A DNA stretch of 64,000 bases from Sphagnum compactum (taxonomy: Eukaryota; Bryophyta; Sphagnopsida; Sphagnales), in NCBI GenBank assembly GCA_965153455.1, contig OZ234495.1, forward strand, positions 6,014,001-6,078,000, given 5' to 3'. Position 1 is the stretch's first letter; every line of letters begins with the position of its first letter. Shown piece by piece: positions 35,932 to 49,515 of the stretch. Made by a program: the position numbers and the translations under genes. The notes under the pieces were generated by a model. It saw only the letters and a list, made by a program, of their open reading frames with translations. It made no database searches and was not told the origin of the DNA.

Positions 35932-37329
35932 ATGACATTGTGTCAAGTCATGTCCAAAACAATTTGTGTAATGTTCACATGGATTTTCACTTTAAATAAA
36001 AGTATGTAATCATTTTATAGTCATTTAGGACATATGTAATCATGTTGTAGTCATTTAAGGTCAAGTTTAAAATGTCATTAAGGGGAATTAAACCTTTATC
36101 ACCGCGACCACAAATGAACTCCTTAACCATCCAACCAATACTCTAACTTGTTATATGTTATGTCATCACATAAATATAAACGTGTATATTTCCCAAAACT
36201 TATTCATTATCCTATCATTATTTAATTATGTAAATTCATAATGAAATTAACTTCACATTTTAATTACATGATTATAATCAATTAATATAAATGTTTTTAA
36301 TTCAATATTCCAATTTAGTTATATATTTCAAATAATATATAATTCATAATTCAATTTAATAATTAAAATTTTTCAAATTGGTTTATTCATTTGGATATTT
36401 TTAAATAATATATCTTATATGATTATATATATATATTTGGGTCATAAATTAAATTTAAATTTAAAATTTTGATTATTTTTAATACAGATTTTTAATTCCA
36501 TATTTTATAAAATTATAATTAAATTTTTTTCAGATGTAAATATATTACATCAATTTAGAATATTTATTTCAAATATTTTCATTATAAACTTTTAAACTAT
36601 AAACATACACATAAATATCACATGATTTAATTTTTAAAGATAATTTTAATTATCATTGATTAAGCCTTTATACACGTATGCATGCCATTTGTAAAAATGA
36701 CAACTAAAATATAAGATTTTAATATATCCCTATGAAATGATTCCACTTGAATTTCATATACACATGTGTTTTCATGTAATGCATACATGACTATTGTTAT
36801 TACAAGATGACCTATGAAAAAATTATGAATGTATGTTAAATTATATTCTGTGATGTATGATGCCAATTATTATTTACATTTCTATAAAACTCACAATATG
36901 CAACTAGGTTATGACTACAATTATATTAATGCCATTACATATTTACACCATGTGGCAAAATTACATATGTTAAATGTAAAGTGATAGACATTGATTTTCC
37001 ACATCATATCTTAAATAAAATTACAATTTTTCAAATATTTGATTGCATAAAACAATCATATGCCATATTATAATGTCAATTATTGTTGGTTAGTCATTTT
37101 AACAACTTTACATATTTAGCTTGAATGTATATAAAACTAAATACATGCCCACATTATGTTAAACATTCATTTCATTAATCCATTAGTTGTAATAACCATT
37201 AGATTGCAACTACACATATTGCCACATAAGCTAGATAGTTGCAAATATGGTTCATAGTTGTTTTTTTAGTTGCTAAGGACCATTAGTTATTTAATAAACG
37301 ATTGCATGGGACATTTAATTCTTCTATTA

Positions 37330-38215
37330 ATTAAATTGATTTCAAATTTATTCACAAGTTTCCATGATATATTATGAATGTTACTATATAATAAATCCAA
37401 ACATTTCAACAACAACTTAAATGATCACCTTAAAATATTAAATATTAAACTATTTCGTTATAACTATTTTGGTTCCTAGCAACATGCTTTATATAGGTTA
37501 TGCAAAGTTGAGTTGTATAACGTTTTCCCCTTTGGTGGCAAAAAAAGTTCATCACGAGATTGATAATATATGTGTTTCCTCCTCAAAGGACAAAAGTTTG
37601 ATAGTCCTTTGCGTCCCAACCTTCGTCGCCATAATATTGCAAATTGATTTCAAAAGCTTCTTCTTGAGTTTTTTTTTCCTAAACTTCTTCATGCTTTTAT
37701 CTATTTTTCCTTTTTAAGTATCTTCAGTTTTTGAAGTTGACATCTTGGGATACTTTTCATCAAAGTTATGGCTAGTTGTCTTTTCGGAAACCTCCCCTTC
37801 CAAATTGATAACGTTTATCACTGAATCCAACATGTCATCAAAAATTGGAAACTAATGCGAAAGTATCATCTCATTGTTCAAGCAAGCCCAAACTTAATAT
37901 TTTTGAGCTACACATTGTAAAATGTTTTTAGTACCTTTCACATCTTGATCTTCTTTGGAAATATGGATTGATCTGTTGGTTCAATTCGGTTCAATAATAT
38001 CTTCTTGGTACTAACGAAAGTCTGGTAATTGTTCCTTATTTGGTAATTCAACTACCAAATCTTCATCTTAAAAAATAATTATAAGGTGTTTGCACTTTGG
38101 TTTTCTATTTTGCTATTCTTTCACCTTTTTTCTAATTGAGCTACTAGGCCTTTGAGAATTACATTTACAACTAAGCATGGCTTACATTTTTTAATGTTGA
38201 TTATAATAGGATTGG
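37330..38215 (-). pseudogene. Decayed ORF in the centre of the foldback element
   Basis: On the minus strand several frames keep protein-like pieces with stops between them, for example FDDMLDSVINVINLEGEVSE near 37830-37770 and a Lys-rich run near 37700. No family is recognised. It is probably the relic of a protein once encoded by the element. Confidence 0.3.
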
Positions 38216-40534
38216 AATCAAATTTATCTATGGTGATTAATAACTAATTTTTCAATAAAAAATATTATACTTAATAAGGGCCAAACTGTCATTTAAAAAC
38301 TTTCCTAGATGATAATTTTCCCTTTTAAAAACCAAAACAAAACAAAAAAATTCTTGATAAAAAAATACAAATAAAGCATAAATGTTGTGGCAAGAAAGTA
38401 ATCACCTTATTACCATTTTGTTCACTTTTATTACAATTGTCCAAGTGAGGACCGAATGCCTTTAACCATTCGTGCTTATGTGTAGCTTTATTATTACGTT
38501 CCTTAGCCGTAATAAATATCCAATAAATGTTCACAAAGAAAAAAAATTAAAAACAACAATCTTTTGTATCACACAAAAATTAGTACATGTCTATTTGCAA
38601 AGGAAATGAAATAAAAACAAAATACACAAGGTATATACCCTCCTAGAACACATAATCCTTTTCTATTCCAACAACATCCAAATACATTTCTTATTTTAAG
38701 CTCCTTATTTAAGTTCCAAGAAACAACCATAAAAGAATGAAGAACCAACAAGATTCCCCACCATTTATAAACCACAAAGGCATTTCATTTTCTCCTACAA
38801 AATATGTAACTCATCCAAATCTTTTCCAAACTAATTGCCACCATATTATTTTCTAGAACTAACAACTCCAGTGGTTTCATCCCTTAGTAAAAAGGGAATA
38901 GTAAATCTACCATTACCGTGAATTTTCATAAATTACTAGGAGGCCCTCTAGATTAACTAATGTCACCTTCACACAAGGAAATCGGGACGATTATCGACTT
39001 GTAGTGGTTGGGAGTCAAATTGCCACTTTGATTCCCGACCCTTCTTTTGGGCATAACTTGTATTTTAGGTACCCAAATGGGTCATGCGAGCCCATTTTAG
39101 GTGTCTAAGTTCCAAGAGATATCCAATGATAAAAAGAACTCTTCAATCCAATGAGTTTTGACCCCTACAATCACCCTCTAAAAAATTGGGAGTCCATTGG
39201 GACTCCAACTCCCAAAGCGGGAGTTCACTTGGGAGTGTGGGGTTCATTCCCTCACACTCTTTTGCACTCCTGGGAGCATGAAAGGTGGCTCTTAGGCTCA
39301 CTTCTGGCCCGTAACTTTTGCAAACCCTTGTTTTAGTCGTGAGCCCAAGACTAGGGTTGCGACATAAGGCTTCCATCTTGGATGTGAGATTTATTGTTGG
39401 AGGCCTTAATAATAATATTAGGTAAGGGTGGAGATGTTTTTAGCCCTCAAAACAATGAGAGATTTAAACCCATGTTGTTCTAATATCAAGTTTTGGAGAT
39501 ATGACGAAGTTCATGGTAGCAAGTCTTTTATTTTTTCATTTTGGGTAGGTTTTAACATTTTCAAAAATCCAATATATATCCAATAAAAATCCAATATGGT
39601 ATTATTGTGGTATCAATAAATGGTTATCTATAAATTAACAGTACCAATATGAACATGGGTATGTTAAAATTTAACTTAAACAAATTACAACTCACATCTT
39701 GATATCATATTTAAGGTTTTTGGTGTGAAAATGTGCATGTTTCTTTGTCCAATTAAAAGAACATAGTGTTAAGATGGGCAAAATCATAAGCAATGAGAAA
39801 GAAAATAAACATTCAACATATAAGCAATTGATCTAGCAAGCATTGTGAGCAAGTTGAAGGTGCAAGAATCCAAAATGCTACAATTATCAATGTACATGTA
39901 CAAAATTTGAGTTCAAATTTTGAGTCAATCTATAACCCATTAAAGATTTAACATCCTCAAACCTAAGATCAGATCTTTTCAAAATATCCTACCTTCTCAA
40001 ATAGGTCTTCATTTTCTTCCAACAAAGTCTTTTTGACCATAAAAAATACTTAGCCAATTTGCCTATATCAATGAATTCACAATTAATTCATGTATCCCTA
40101 AGCTAGTACTTGTATTTATAACAAGTTTGTCAAGATTATCAACCCTAAGACGAAATTGTTGTAAGCTAGGGAGTATGCATGCAATTAAAAGAAATTGATC
40201 CATTTTTATTTGTGAATTTAAGATGCCCAAAATCTATTAGGCAAAGAAACCCACATTTGGGAATTTAGTTTCTTTGCCATATCAGTATTTCAACATGTTG
40301 ACCCCATCTGCTTTCTCCATATGAAATTTGCAAAACAAATAGTGTTCAACTTTGAAAAGATCATCAATAATTTCTTGTGATGAAATCACTGACCCATACA
40401 ACTTAGTTGAAGGTAGCTTAAGTGTTATAAGAATCAAAGTTGCAGTTTAATTTAGATTAAAATCCCCTAACAATTTTCACCAAAGGTTGTAAAACCAAAT
40501 CACCATATTGTTGCACCAACATGACTCATTAAAA
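38216..40534. other. Foldback element interior, no gene seen
   Basis: AT-rich, with one less AT-rich segment at about 38980-39370. That segment holds local inverted repeats around GGGAGTCCATTGGGACTCC (39187-39205). Nothing codes convincingly. Confidence 0.4.
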
Positions 40535-41962
40535 GAATTCATGTTCTATGCAATCACTTTTTAACTTAAACAACTAGTGGTCCTCAACAACTAAAAAAAC
40601 AATTATGAATCATATTTGCAACTATCTAGCTTATGTGACAATATGCGTAGTTACAATTTAATGGTTATTACAATTAATGAATTAATAGAATGAACATTAA
40701 ATTAACATAATGTGGGCATGTATTCAGTTTTATATACATTCAAGTTAAAAATTTAAAATTGTTACAGTGATTAACCAACAACAATAACTATGACATTATG
40801 ATATTGCATATGATATTATAAAGATCTGGTGTCTTATGCAACCATCTATCAAACAAATTGTAATATTATTTAAAATATGATGTGAAAAATTAATGTTCAT
40901 CACTTTACATTTAACACATATAATTTTGCCACATGGTGTAAATATGTAATCAAATTAACATAATTGTAATCATAATCTAATTCTATATTGTGAGTTATAT
41001 AAAAAATGTAGATAATAATTGACATCATACATCATAAAATATAATTTAACATGTACATTCATAATTTTTTTCATAGGTCATTTTGTAATGGCAATAGTCA
41101 TGTATGCATTACATTAAAACACATGTGTATATGAAGATCAAGTGGAATCATTTTTTAGGGATTTATAAAAATGTTATATTTTAGTTCGTTATTTTTACAA
41201 ATGGCATGCATAGATGTATAAAGGTTTAATCAATGATAATATTTATTTTTAAAACTTAAATCATGTGATATTTATGTGTTTGTAATCAAAATGTTTACAA
41301 TGAAAATTTTGAAATAAATATTCTAAATTGATATAATATATTTACATCTGAAAATTACAAATTTTTATAAAAATATGCATTAAATTAAATTTAAAATATT
41401 AATATTAAATTTAATTTATGGCCCAAAAATATTAAATCAGTTGAACTTAATACTTAGAAAATCCAAATTTATGAACCAAATAATTTTTTTAAAAATTCGT
41501 TATAATTAAAAATTATATTTAATTTATAACTGAAATCAGAATCTTAAAACATTAAATTTGAATAATTAATTAAAAAATTATTAATTTAAATAAATTATAA
41601 TTATGCAATTAAAATATGAAATTAATTTATTATGAACTTAAATAATTAAATAATGATATGATAATGCATAAGATTTGAAATTTACATGTTTATATTTATG
41701 TGATGACATAATGTATTACAAGTTGAAATATTGGTTAGATGGTTAAGGAGTTGGTTTGTGACCATAGAGATGAAAGCTCAATTCCTTTTAAAGACATTTT
41801 AAACTTGGTCCTGAATTATTACAACATGATTACATGATGTTGTAAATGACTATAACATGATTACATGTGTCCTAAATGATTATAAAATGACTACATATTT
41901 TTAGTTTAAATGTAAATCCATGTGAACATTACACATAGTTGTTTTTGACACAACTTGACTGT

Positions 41963-43532
41963 TGTAACCCTAGCTTTGGGCTCACAACCAAAGTAAAGGT
42001 GTAGGTTCTTTTATACCCTAATGCATGACCTAATTCATACCTACAATTTTCTTAATACTAGAACAACATTGGTTTTAATTTTAAATGTAATTCTTAGTCT
42101 TCAATAGGATCTTCAATTTTAATAATGTCACAGTGGTGCTCAATGGGATAGGGTCATTATTGTGTGAATGTAATTATTTGGATTGAGTACAAAATACAAG
42201 GATTAATTCTTGAGTTTAAAGAATTATAGGTGAACCTTAGTGTATTTTATTATTAGACAAACCTCTCCCAATTTTCAAAATTTTCAGCCTTTCAATTTTG
42301 TCAATAACAAACTAATTTGTTTTTTCCCCTACTAATTGGTGATGTGAAGGATGGAAAATATATATCCCTCTCTAATTCAATGTGGGATTTTAAAAGTTCA
42401 TTTTGAATTCATGATTTTGTTATATTTGAATAACAATTTTTTGTTATTTCATTTTTTTTAATAGAAAAGCTTGAATTAAAAATCTCATACATGTATTTTT
42501 TAAATCAGATACAATTCTTTGCTTATACAAAATCAAAAAGTTTGAAAAATCATTTAGGAAAGATTTATAGTTAGAAAATTAAATTAACACAATTTGGAGT
42601 GACCTAATGTTTTCATTTTAGTTTTCTATTGTAGCATCATGTAACAACCATCCAAAAACATATTTAGAGAACAATGTGTAAAAATTTGTCAAAATTATTT
42701 TAAAAACTACTACAAACCTACCACAAAACTATATGGAAAATTGCCCCCAAAAATATATATTTTCCAAAAAATTGAAGAGTTGTTTTGAAAAAAAAAGAAT
42801 TTGGAACAAGATATTTCTTTAAAACTTTTGGAGTCAAAAAGTGTGTGAAAATTCACCACCAAAAAAATTCACTTGTAATATTTTTGTTTTTGGGGAATTT
42901 TTCTACTTGGTGACCCAAACAAATCCATTTGACTCATACAAAAGTTTTTCCTAAGAAAAATGCACCAAAACTCACCATATGATCAAGATATGGTTTTTTT
43001 TATTCTTTTGAAATTGCCATATTTAAACAATAGGTTCTATTAGTAGGTTGTGAAAATATAACATGGTTCATAATTTTCTACTTCTCTTTTTGACATGTAG
43101 CCAAGTTTGGTTGATTCGTATTGTGGATGATGGCCAATGTGGGTACGTCACAAAATTGAAAAATAAAATGTTGGGCATTCCATAATAATAAAAAATATGA
43201 TTCAAAAAATTTGTGTCATCCAAGCCAACCTTTTCAAACCAAAGCACCCTCTCCTTTTCCCTATCCTACAACCAATGGGGATATGAAGGGCATATGAAAA
43301 GGCAAATTAACATGTGTCTTTTCATGCCCATGTTATGGACAAAATGATGAATCCATGTCAAACTTTATTTTAATAAAAACACAAATCCAAAAGGGCAAAA
43401 AAAAAGAACAAAGAGAAAAGACCAATTTCCAAAACTAAACAAGGAATTGCTAAAGAGTAGCCTATGTTTTAAACCCCTCATCAGCTGATGAGACAACAAA
43501 AAAAAAAGAGATGGAAACTTGAAAAAGCACCA
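41963..43532. other. AT-rich intergenic, no gene seen
   Basis: No exon-like sequence recognised. Many A/T homopolymers are present. Confidence 0.5.
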
Positions 43533-43873
43533 AGCTTGGAAGACAATTCTCAACAACAACCCACCTTAAGATGGAGATGACTTCAACTCTTTGCAAAACC
43601 ATTGACACACGAAGTTTGGAACACAACTTTCAACAACTCACCTTAAGATGCAGATGACTTCAACTCTTTGCAAAACCATTGACACACGAAGTTTGGAACA
43701 CAACTTTCAACAATTCACCTTAAGTTTGGAACACAACTTTGAACAACTCACCTTAAGATGCAGATGACTTCAACTCTTTGCAAAACCATTAACACACGAA
43801 GCTTGGAAGACAACTTTCAACAACCCACGTAAGATGGAGATGACTTGAATTATTTGCAAAACCATTGACACCC
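43533..43873. repeat. 77-bp tandem repeat, about 4.4 copies
   Basis: Units begin CCTTAAGATG(G/C)AGATGACTT at 43564, 43641, 43718 (a short 33-bp copy), 43751 and about 43828. They contain CTTTGCAAAACCATTGACAC. The array lies about 600 bp upstream of the small gene at 44458. Confidence 0.9.
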
Positions 43874-44457
43874 TATACTCATAAAAATGTATGCAAGATT
43901 GACAAAGGAGAGCCTTAGATGCCCTTGGCTAACCATGCCATATTAGCACGTCAATGAAAAACATCAGTCACCTTCTATCAAATATGTAATTATGTTCAAA
44001 ATAATTTGATAACCTCCCTTTTTTCAAACTTATAATGATGGGGGGCTTAGAGGGAAGAATGGTTTTGGAGATTTTTATCATAGGGTGAACCAACACCCAT
44101 GTTGGTGATTTCACAAAATTTTTGTTTCCCAAGGCTTGGGAGTGATGGGTTTTTCTTAAATCTCATGGTGATCAGCAAGCTCAGCTAAAAGCTTTCTCAA
44201 CAAGGAAAATTTGGAGAAGTTTTTTTCTGTTTACTGAGTTGAGAGTGAGAGTGAGAGTGAGAGTGGTTTGTTGAAGCTGCTCTGAGTGATGGGTTTGTAG
44301 AGAAGAGTTGTTGTCCTTGTTAAAGCTCCAGTAGCTGATTTTGTTTCAAGGGACATTCTTCTTCTATAATTGGATGCTTGATCTTCTTGCAGCTAGCTTC
44401 TTTATTAGAGCTCTCCTTAAAAAAAGAGGTTTTGCAGATCTTTGTTTGCACATCAAA

Positions 44458-45956
44458 ATGGGTTGGCTCAGGACCATGACATCTCCATTCAGTCGGATGT
44501 GGAGTGCAATGCAGGATATAGTTTTGTTCCGAGTGATGAATCCCCCCAAAAGAGGTCAGCGCAGCTCAATCTCTTCAGCTTCTTAGAACTCCTCTTCCTC
44601 TGTCTCTCTGTCTCTATCTCTCTCTCTCTCACACACACACACAAACAAATTTTTTTCAACAATAAAACAGGTTCAAGAAAAATAAATGCCAATCTACTAT
44701 GTATTACATCTCCCAAATTCCAAAATCCAAGAAGCAAAGCAAGGAGCTGATGGTAAAGGATAAGTTCTTCAAGCTTCATGAGGGTCATGTGGTTGCAGAC
44801 AGCTAGTTGAGAAGAGTTTTGGAATCATGTTGGGTGGGTGGGTGGGTGGGTTTTCTGTGTCCTTTTTTGCATTGTCTTTTGTGTAAAGGGTGGATCATGA
44901 CAACCATGGATGAATATGAATTTCATGAGCTTTTTTCCAGTCATGCATTAGGGCAGCATTTTGTCATCTGATCAGCTCAAGTGAGAATATAGTTCATGGC
45001 CTTCTAGAAGCTCCAGTGTAAAATCCATTTTTGTGTGTGTGTTTTGGCTTGCTTTGCTTTCCACATTCAGCAAATGTGGAAATCATGGGAATTCCTATTG
45101 ACCTCAAGATCAGAAAGTCAAAAACTACACTGTGACCTAGGATGTGACAGAAACTCAATACATTGGTACTTAATCTTGACATTAACCTCCGACAGTTGCT
45201 GGAAGCTGATGAATTAGTCTGTGGGGAGGTAATGACCAGTGATCAATACCATACTTATTGTTGCTGTTGTTCAGGTCCTGGCTGAACATGTGCATAATTG
45301 TTGCTGTGATTTAAACTGCTCTTCTTCTTCTTCTTCTTGGTTGTTTTTTGGTCTCGTTTTCTCTTTTCTTTTTAGGGTTGGGTTTTCTTCTTTTTTCATG
45401 CTTGCCAATTGGTTGCAGTAAGTACTCATCATGTTGTCAGGTAGTCTGAAAAAAAATTATGACGTAACCCTTCTTGTCAGGTGGTCATCATCTTTCAGTT
45501 CTTTTCAAGTTCATGACATTTCTCAAAAAATCATTGGTGGTTGTTTGGTGGTCCTGCATTTGCTATATGTCATGCTAGCTGTAGCTTAAAACCCTTCGAT
45601 ATTCCTGCTACATGATGTTGGACTGTACAAACTCTACTTCATATAGACGAATCCTTTCAACTTTGATATCTCTATAGAGTTGCACAACTTAAAGTTGTAA
45701 TAGAATTATATAGGCTACTCTCCGAAATATATAATAAGATTCTTTGATATACATGGCATTGGAACAATTAGCTAGCTCATGGTTCTTTGTGTGTTGGACT
45801 TGCCTAGGGCGAGGTGTGGGGAAGCTGTATAATGATGTCTGCTCTTGCCAATACGATGACATCCATGTCATGTGGTCCACGCTGGAGCATTCTACTGGTG
45901 ATCCTTTCGCCTCACCCAAGGGTGGCTATCGTGTCACTAAAGACTTCATCTTGTAA
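44458..45956 (+). CDS. Small conserved plant protein of unknown function, 2 exons, 81 residues
   Basis: Exon 1 is 44458-44554 (donor GAG|GTCAGC). Exon 2 is 45808-45956 (acceptor TTGCCTAG|GGCGAGG). The intron is 1253 bp and the phase-1 junction keeps the frame. The protein begins MGWLRTMTSPFSRMWSAMQ and, after the junction, has KRGRGVGKLYNDVCSCQYDD followed by IHVMWSTLEHS. Small plant proteins with an N-terminal (D/G)WL..L.SP...LW motif and a C-terminal RG...LY.DV..C..EDVHVLWS block are known to me as a conserved unnamed family; the assignment rests on memory of that pattern. There is no signal peptide or membrane helix. The start lies in good context (AAAATGGG). The 5' region carries a GAGAGT repeat (about 44243-44265) and a (CA)/(CT) microsatellite lies in the intron (about 44605-44645). 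The 3' UTR probably runs beyond 46000. Confidence 0.72.
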
Positions 45957-48900
45957 AACCCAACCACTTGAGAGACCTAAAACACACAACCAGCAGTAAG
46001 TTCTAGATATTGCAGGTGCTTTCACACCATTCCCCATTGTTCATACTCAACTCAATTTTCCCAACAAGTGCCCCAATGTGTGACTAAAAGAGAAAGGCGG
46101 CGGTGGCAGCACCAGCAGCACCAGCAGCACTAGCAGCAGATTGTCTGAAGCTCAAGCAACAAACCAACAGTCAATATACATACGGGTATATGGCTGAACA
46201 AACTGGAGTTCCTAAACTTTCTTCACCAATTGCATGGACTTTGAAAACATGGGCCCGACTAAAAGTTTTTGCTGTCAATGCCAATTCATCTTGGTGCTTA
46301 TGTGTAGGCATGTCAGTTTTCTTCTCAATATACTGAGTGTAACATTCCTTATAAATCGGAGGAGACATGGGAAAACATATGTAAGTTTTAGTCAAATTAG
46401 TATTCTATCATGCACCCAATATTGTCATTGTACTTTAAAACCGAGAGGCATATAGTGGGTTTCCTGTCATGACTTGTTGTTACAGGGAAAGAATGGAATG
46501 AAGTTTGTTGTGATGGATTATATTATCATATAAAGGCGCATCTTTTTATGTTGACTAAAACCATAATGGATTTCATGACAAATAAGTCTATATATAAACT
46601 GACTTATATTAAGAAATGATGATTGAATTCTTATGGAGGCTGTAAGTATAGGGTAAAAGCCCTAGGATCAAAGGCTTCACATGACATTAAAATTGTTTTC
46701 CAAATTTAAAAAAAAAAAAAAAAAAAAAACCAATCCTGTGACTTTGGGGACTTTTTAGAACATATAAGCCCCCCTCCCTTTAGTGGATGCTGCATTTGCA
46801 GAGAGCCACATGCAAGTAAGTAAGTAAGTAAGTAAGTAAGTAGCTTGTTGATTGAAGCAAAGCTGATTCCTGTTGTCATCAGTTTGACGACAAAGCTGCA
46901 AAAGCAAAAGCAATCACACCATTACTATTCCCTATTCAGTTTTTCTTGGTCTTTAAAATAACATCATGCTAGTCACAAGGAACTCACTTACATATTTTTA
47001 CTTTATAACATGGAAAGATGAGACTTCAAAGCTAGCCACACCGAGGAGTTCATGAAGCTATCGGCAATATTAAAGCAAAAATCAGCAAATCCTTGATGTA
47101 TAACAGATACCCAACGCAAAGATGGGATCAATGTTGTCTCCCTTAAGGTAATAAGCTTAAAGCCTACAGTGAATCCAAATCTTACCAAATAAAACTCCAT
47201 TAAATCCTGCTCATCATCAAGATCTTTCCAACAACACCAAAGGCACGTTCCAAATCCTCTGAAATTTTCAGCTATGATTTAATTTGAATTTTCAATGAAA
47301 GAAATCAATCATTCAATATTCAAGAACTTTTCCACTGCAAGTCCAAATGTCGTGGAACCCAAGCCCATGCACCCCTCCTTGTTGTGAGCTTTCCAAAGAC
47401 ACCAAGAACACGATTCTAACGCATGCTGGTTTGGTGGATCTCATAACTACAAAACAAAACAAAACAAACTACCTTCTTTCATCGATAGATAGATCGTGTT
47501 TGCTGGAGGTTCAAAGTTCAAACCAGTGTTGGGCAATTCTCAGATTTTTGTGGAGAATAGACCAATTTTGGTTTTCACAAATGTAATAACAATTGATTTT
47601 CACATTTGGTTCTCACAAACCGGTTATTGAATTTTAAATTTTTTTTCCCTTCCCTTTTTGCATCCCAAGTTAGGGGATATTTTAAAACCTAAAGTTTAAA
47701 TGATTTTTTTGATGAAAATGCAAAAAGAAAGCTCTATGATTTGTATGAAAGATTTTTTTTGAATACTTTTATAAGATTTGTCATTTTTGAAAGAAAACAA
47801 ATATAATAATTTGACATATTTAAATTTTCAACATAGGTGCTACCTAGGTGGCCAGTTATAAGCAAGATCCTCTAAATTAGGGTAGGTAGGCCAATGTTTG
47901 AACAATTAAGGTAGCATTTGATTGTCGTTTTTGGAGGAAGGCCCCATTGTTTATGGTGTTCAAAGAGTAGATGGAGCCTTTCTCTTGGTGCGTTTGTCGC
48001 ACTAAAAAATCGACAAAAACAAACTAGAGGCAAGAAAATTACGACCCCTCCTACTTCATTAGTGCATAACTTTCTCTCTCTTTTCAGGGTTCAAATTAAG
48101 CAATTTGAACTCCTTTGAAATTGTCATCTTAAATTTTACAAATCATCTTGCAACAAAGTAATATTTAAGGATTTTTTTACGGGTTTGAATATAGGCTATA
48201 AGTTGTTTGAGCGAGATTTTTTTGTAAAAACGGGCCCTTATTTCGGAAAAAAATGAAAGGAAAAAAAAACGTTTTACAATTTGAAAAAACATATTTTTTT
48301 TTAATTTTTTTTTTGTTGTTCCTCTGGCTTTGCATTTCAAAGATGATTTGTAGAGCTTGAGAAGGCGTTCCTACGACATTTTAAATCATTCAAAATGAAG
48401 AAGAATCGAGAAAGATTTGTCAAAGTGCTCAATGATAGGCTAATGTTTAGTGATAAGTGCATCTATCCTAATTTACATCCTAGACATGTGAATAGCAAGG
48501 TTGAGAATCGATATTGGGTCTTGCATGGGTATCAAGTTTTTTTAACAAAGATAACTTAGTTGGTTTTCACAATGCTAGGTTTTCAACTTAATGAAAATTG
48601 GGAAACTTGGTTTTTAGCTCTTGTGTGAGAAAAAGTGATAACTGTAAGATTTAGGGTGAGATTCAGATTGAAAATCGCGATGGTTTTCACCCAATTCTTG
48701 AGGACTACCCAACACTAAATCAAACTCCAAACCCATTTGTTATATAGTTATTCTATGAGACAAGTAATAAAACTATTTGATGTGCCAACACAAAACCTAA
48801 GCTATTTTCTTTTTTGTATTTTCTATTTTGGGTCTATCAAATCCTTCTGCACCTCCAAGGGACCTTACAAATCTATAAGGTGCTATGAAGGTGACAAATC

Positions 48901-49385
48901 TAAATCATGTCAATCTTTTTATGTTGGAGAAGGGCAAGTCATATATAGGGTTATATTTGTTCTAGGATTGGGAACTCTGGCTAGTGTCCTTGTTGCCCAG
49001 TTGTCAAACAATGTAATCCCCTTTGAACCTATCCTCCTTCTACAATTTCAAACATTCCGAGGTTTTTTTTAGTGTTGGGTAGGTATCACAAAAAAAGTAG
49101 GTACCTAGCTGATTTTTTAGGCGAATTCTTTGATTGAAAACTAATGGATATTGGATTAGGTGATACCCAACTCAATAACCCTCTTGCTAGCTTTCACCCA
49201 AATGAGAATTGGCTTTGTTTGAGATTTTCAAAAAGTTGATATTTAGGTAATATAGAGGGCTTACCCATGTGCAATTTTTTAGTATAGGTCTAGGTAGCTA
49301 GGGTTTAGTAGCTAGGGTGTTCAATAAGGTCTATTTCTCAGTTTTCTATGCTAGGCTTTTCAAGGCTTAAGGTTTACGTTTTTAG
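45957..49385. other. 3' flank of the small gene and intergenic DNA
   Basis: To about 46480 the composition stays gene-like and probably holds the 3' UTR, including GCA/CAG triplet repeats at about 46105-46140. Further on: a poly-A run near 46708-46730 and (TAAG)n at about 46813-46843. A minus-strand open piece at 47200-47003 (VRFGFTVGFKLITLRE) has no secure family. No gene is called. Confidence 0.4.
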
Positions 49386-49515
49386 CACTAGTAGAAAAAC
49401 CTCATTCTTCGACTTGTCTTAGGCGACTAAAAGTGTCTTCTGCGATCAAAAATAGTTGCAAAAGACATTTTTAGTCGCCTAAGACAAGTCGAAAAATGAG
49501 ATTTTTCTTCATAGT
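49386..49515. mobile_element. CACTA-type hairpin MITE
   Basis: Begins CACTAGTAGAAAAAC, the usual end of plant CACTA elements. The arms at about 49394-49439 and 49460-49507 pair over about 45 bases with three mismatches, around a loop of about 20 bases. The right end (TTTTTCTTCATAGTAAG) is a diverged copy of the left. Confidence 0.75.

Larger units (their letters stand above)
35932..41962. mobile_element. Foldback element with about 1.4-kb inverted arms
   Basis: The left arm 35932-37325 and the right arm 40535-41962 are inverted copies over nearly their whole length. Left blocks such as GTGTAATGTTCACATGG and GCCACATAAGCTAGATAGTTGC reappear in reverse on the right (CCATGTGAACATTACAC near 41908, GCAACTATCTAGCTTATGTG near 40619). 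Divergence is visible as many substitutions and small indels. About 3.2 kb lie between. The exact ends and target duplication could not be fixed. Long-TIR (foldback or Mutator-like) transposons have this shape. Confidence 0.7.

Noticed and set aside
47003-47200. Minus-strand ORF with VRFGFTVGFKLITLRE, loosely like a FAR1 domain start
   Set aside because: The match is too short and lacks the Cys/His residues of the domain.
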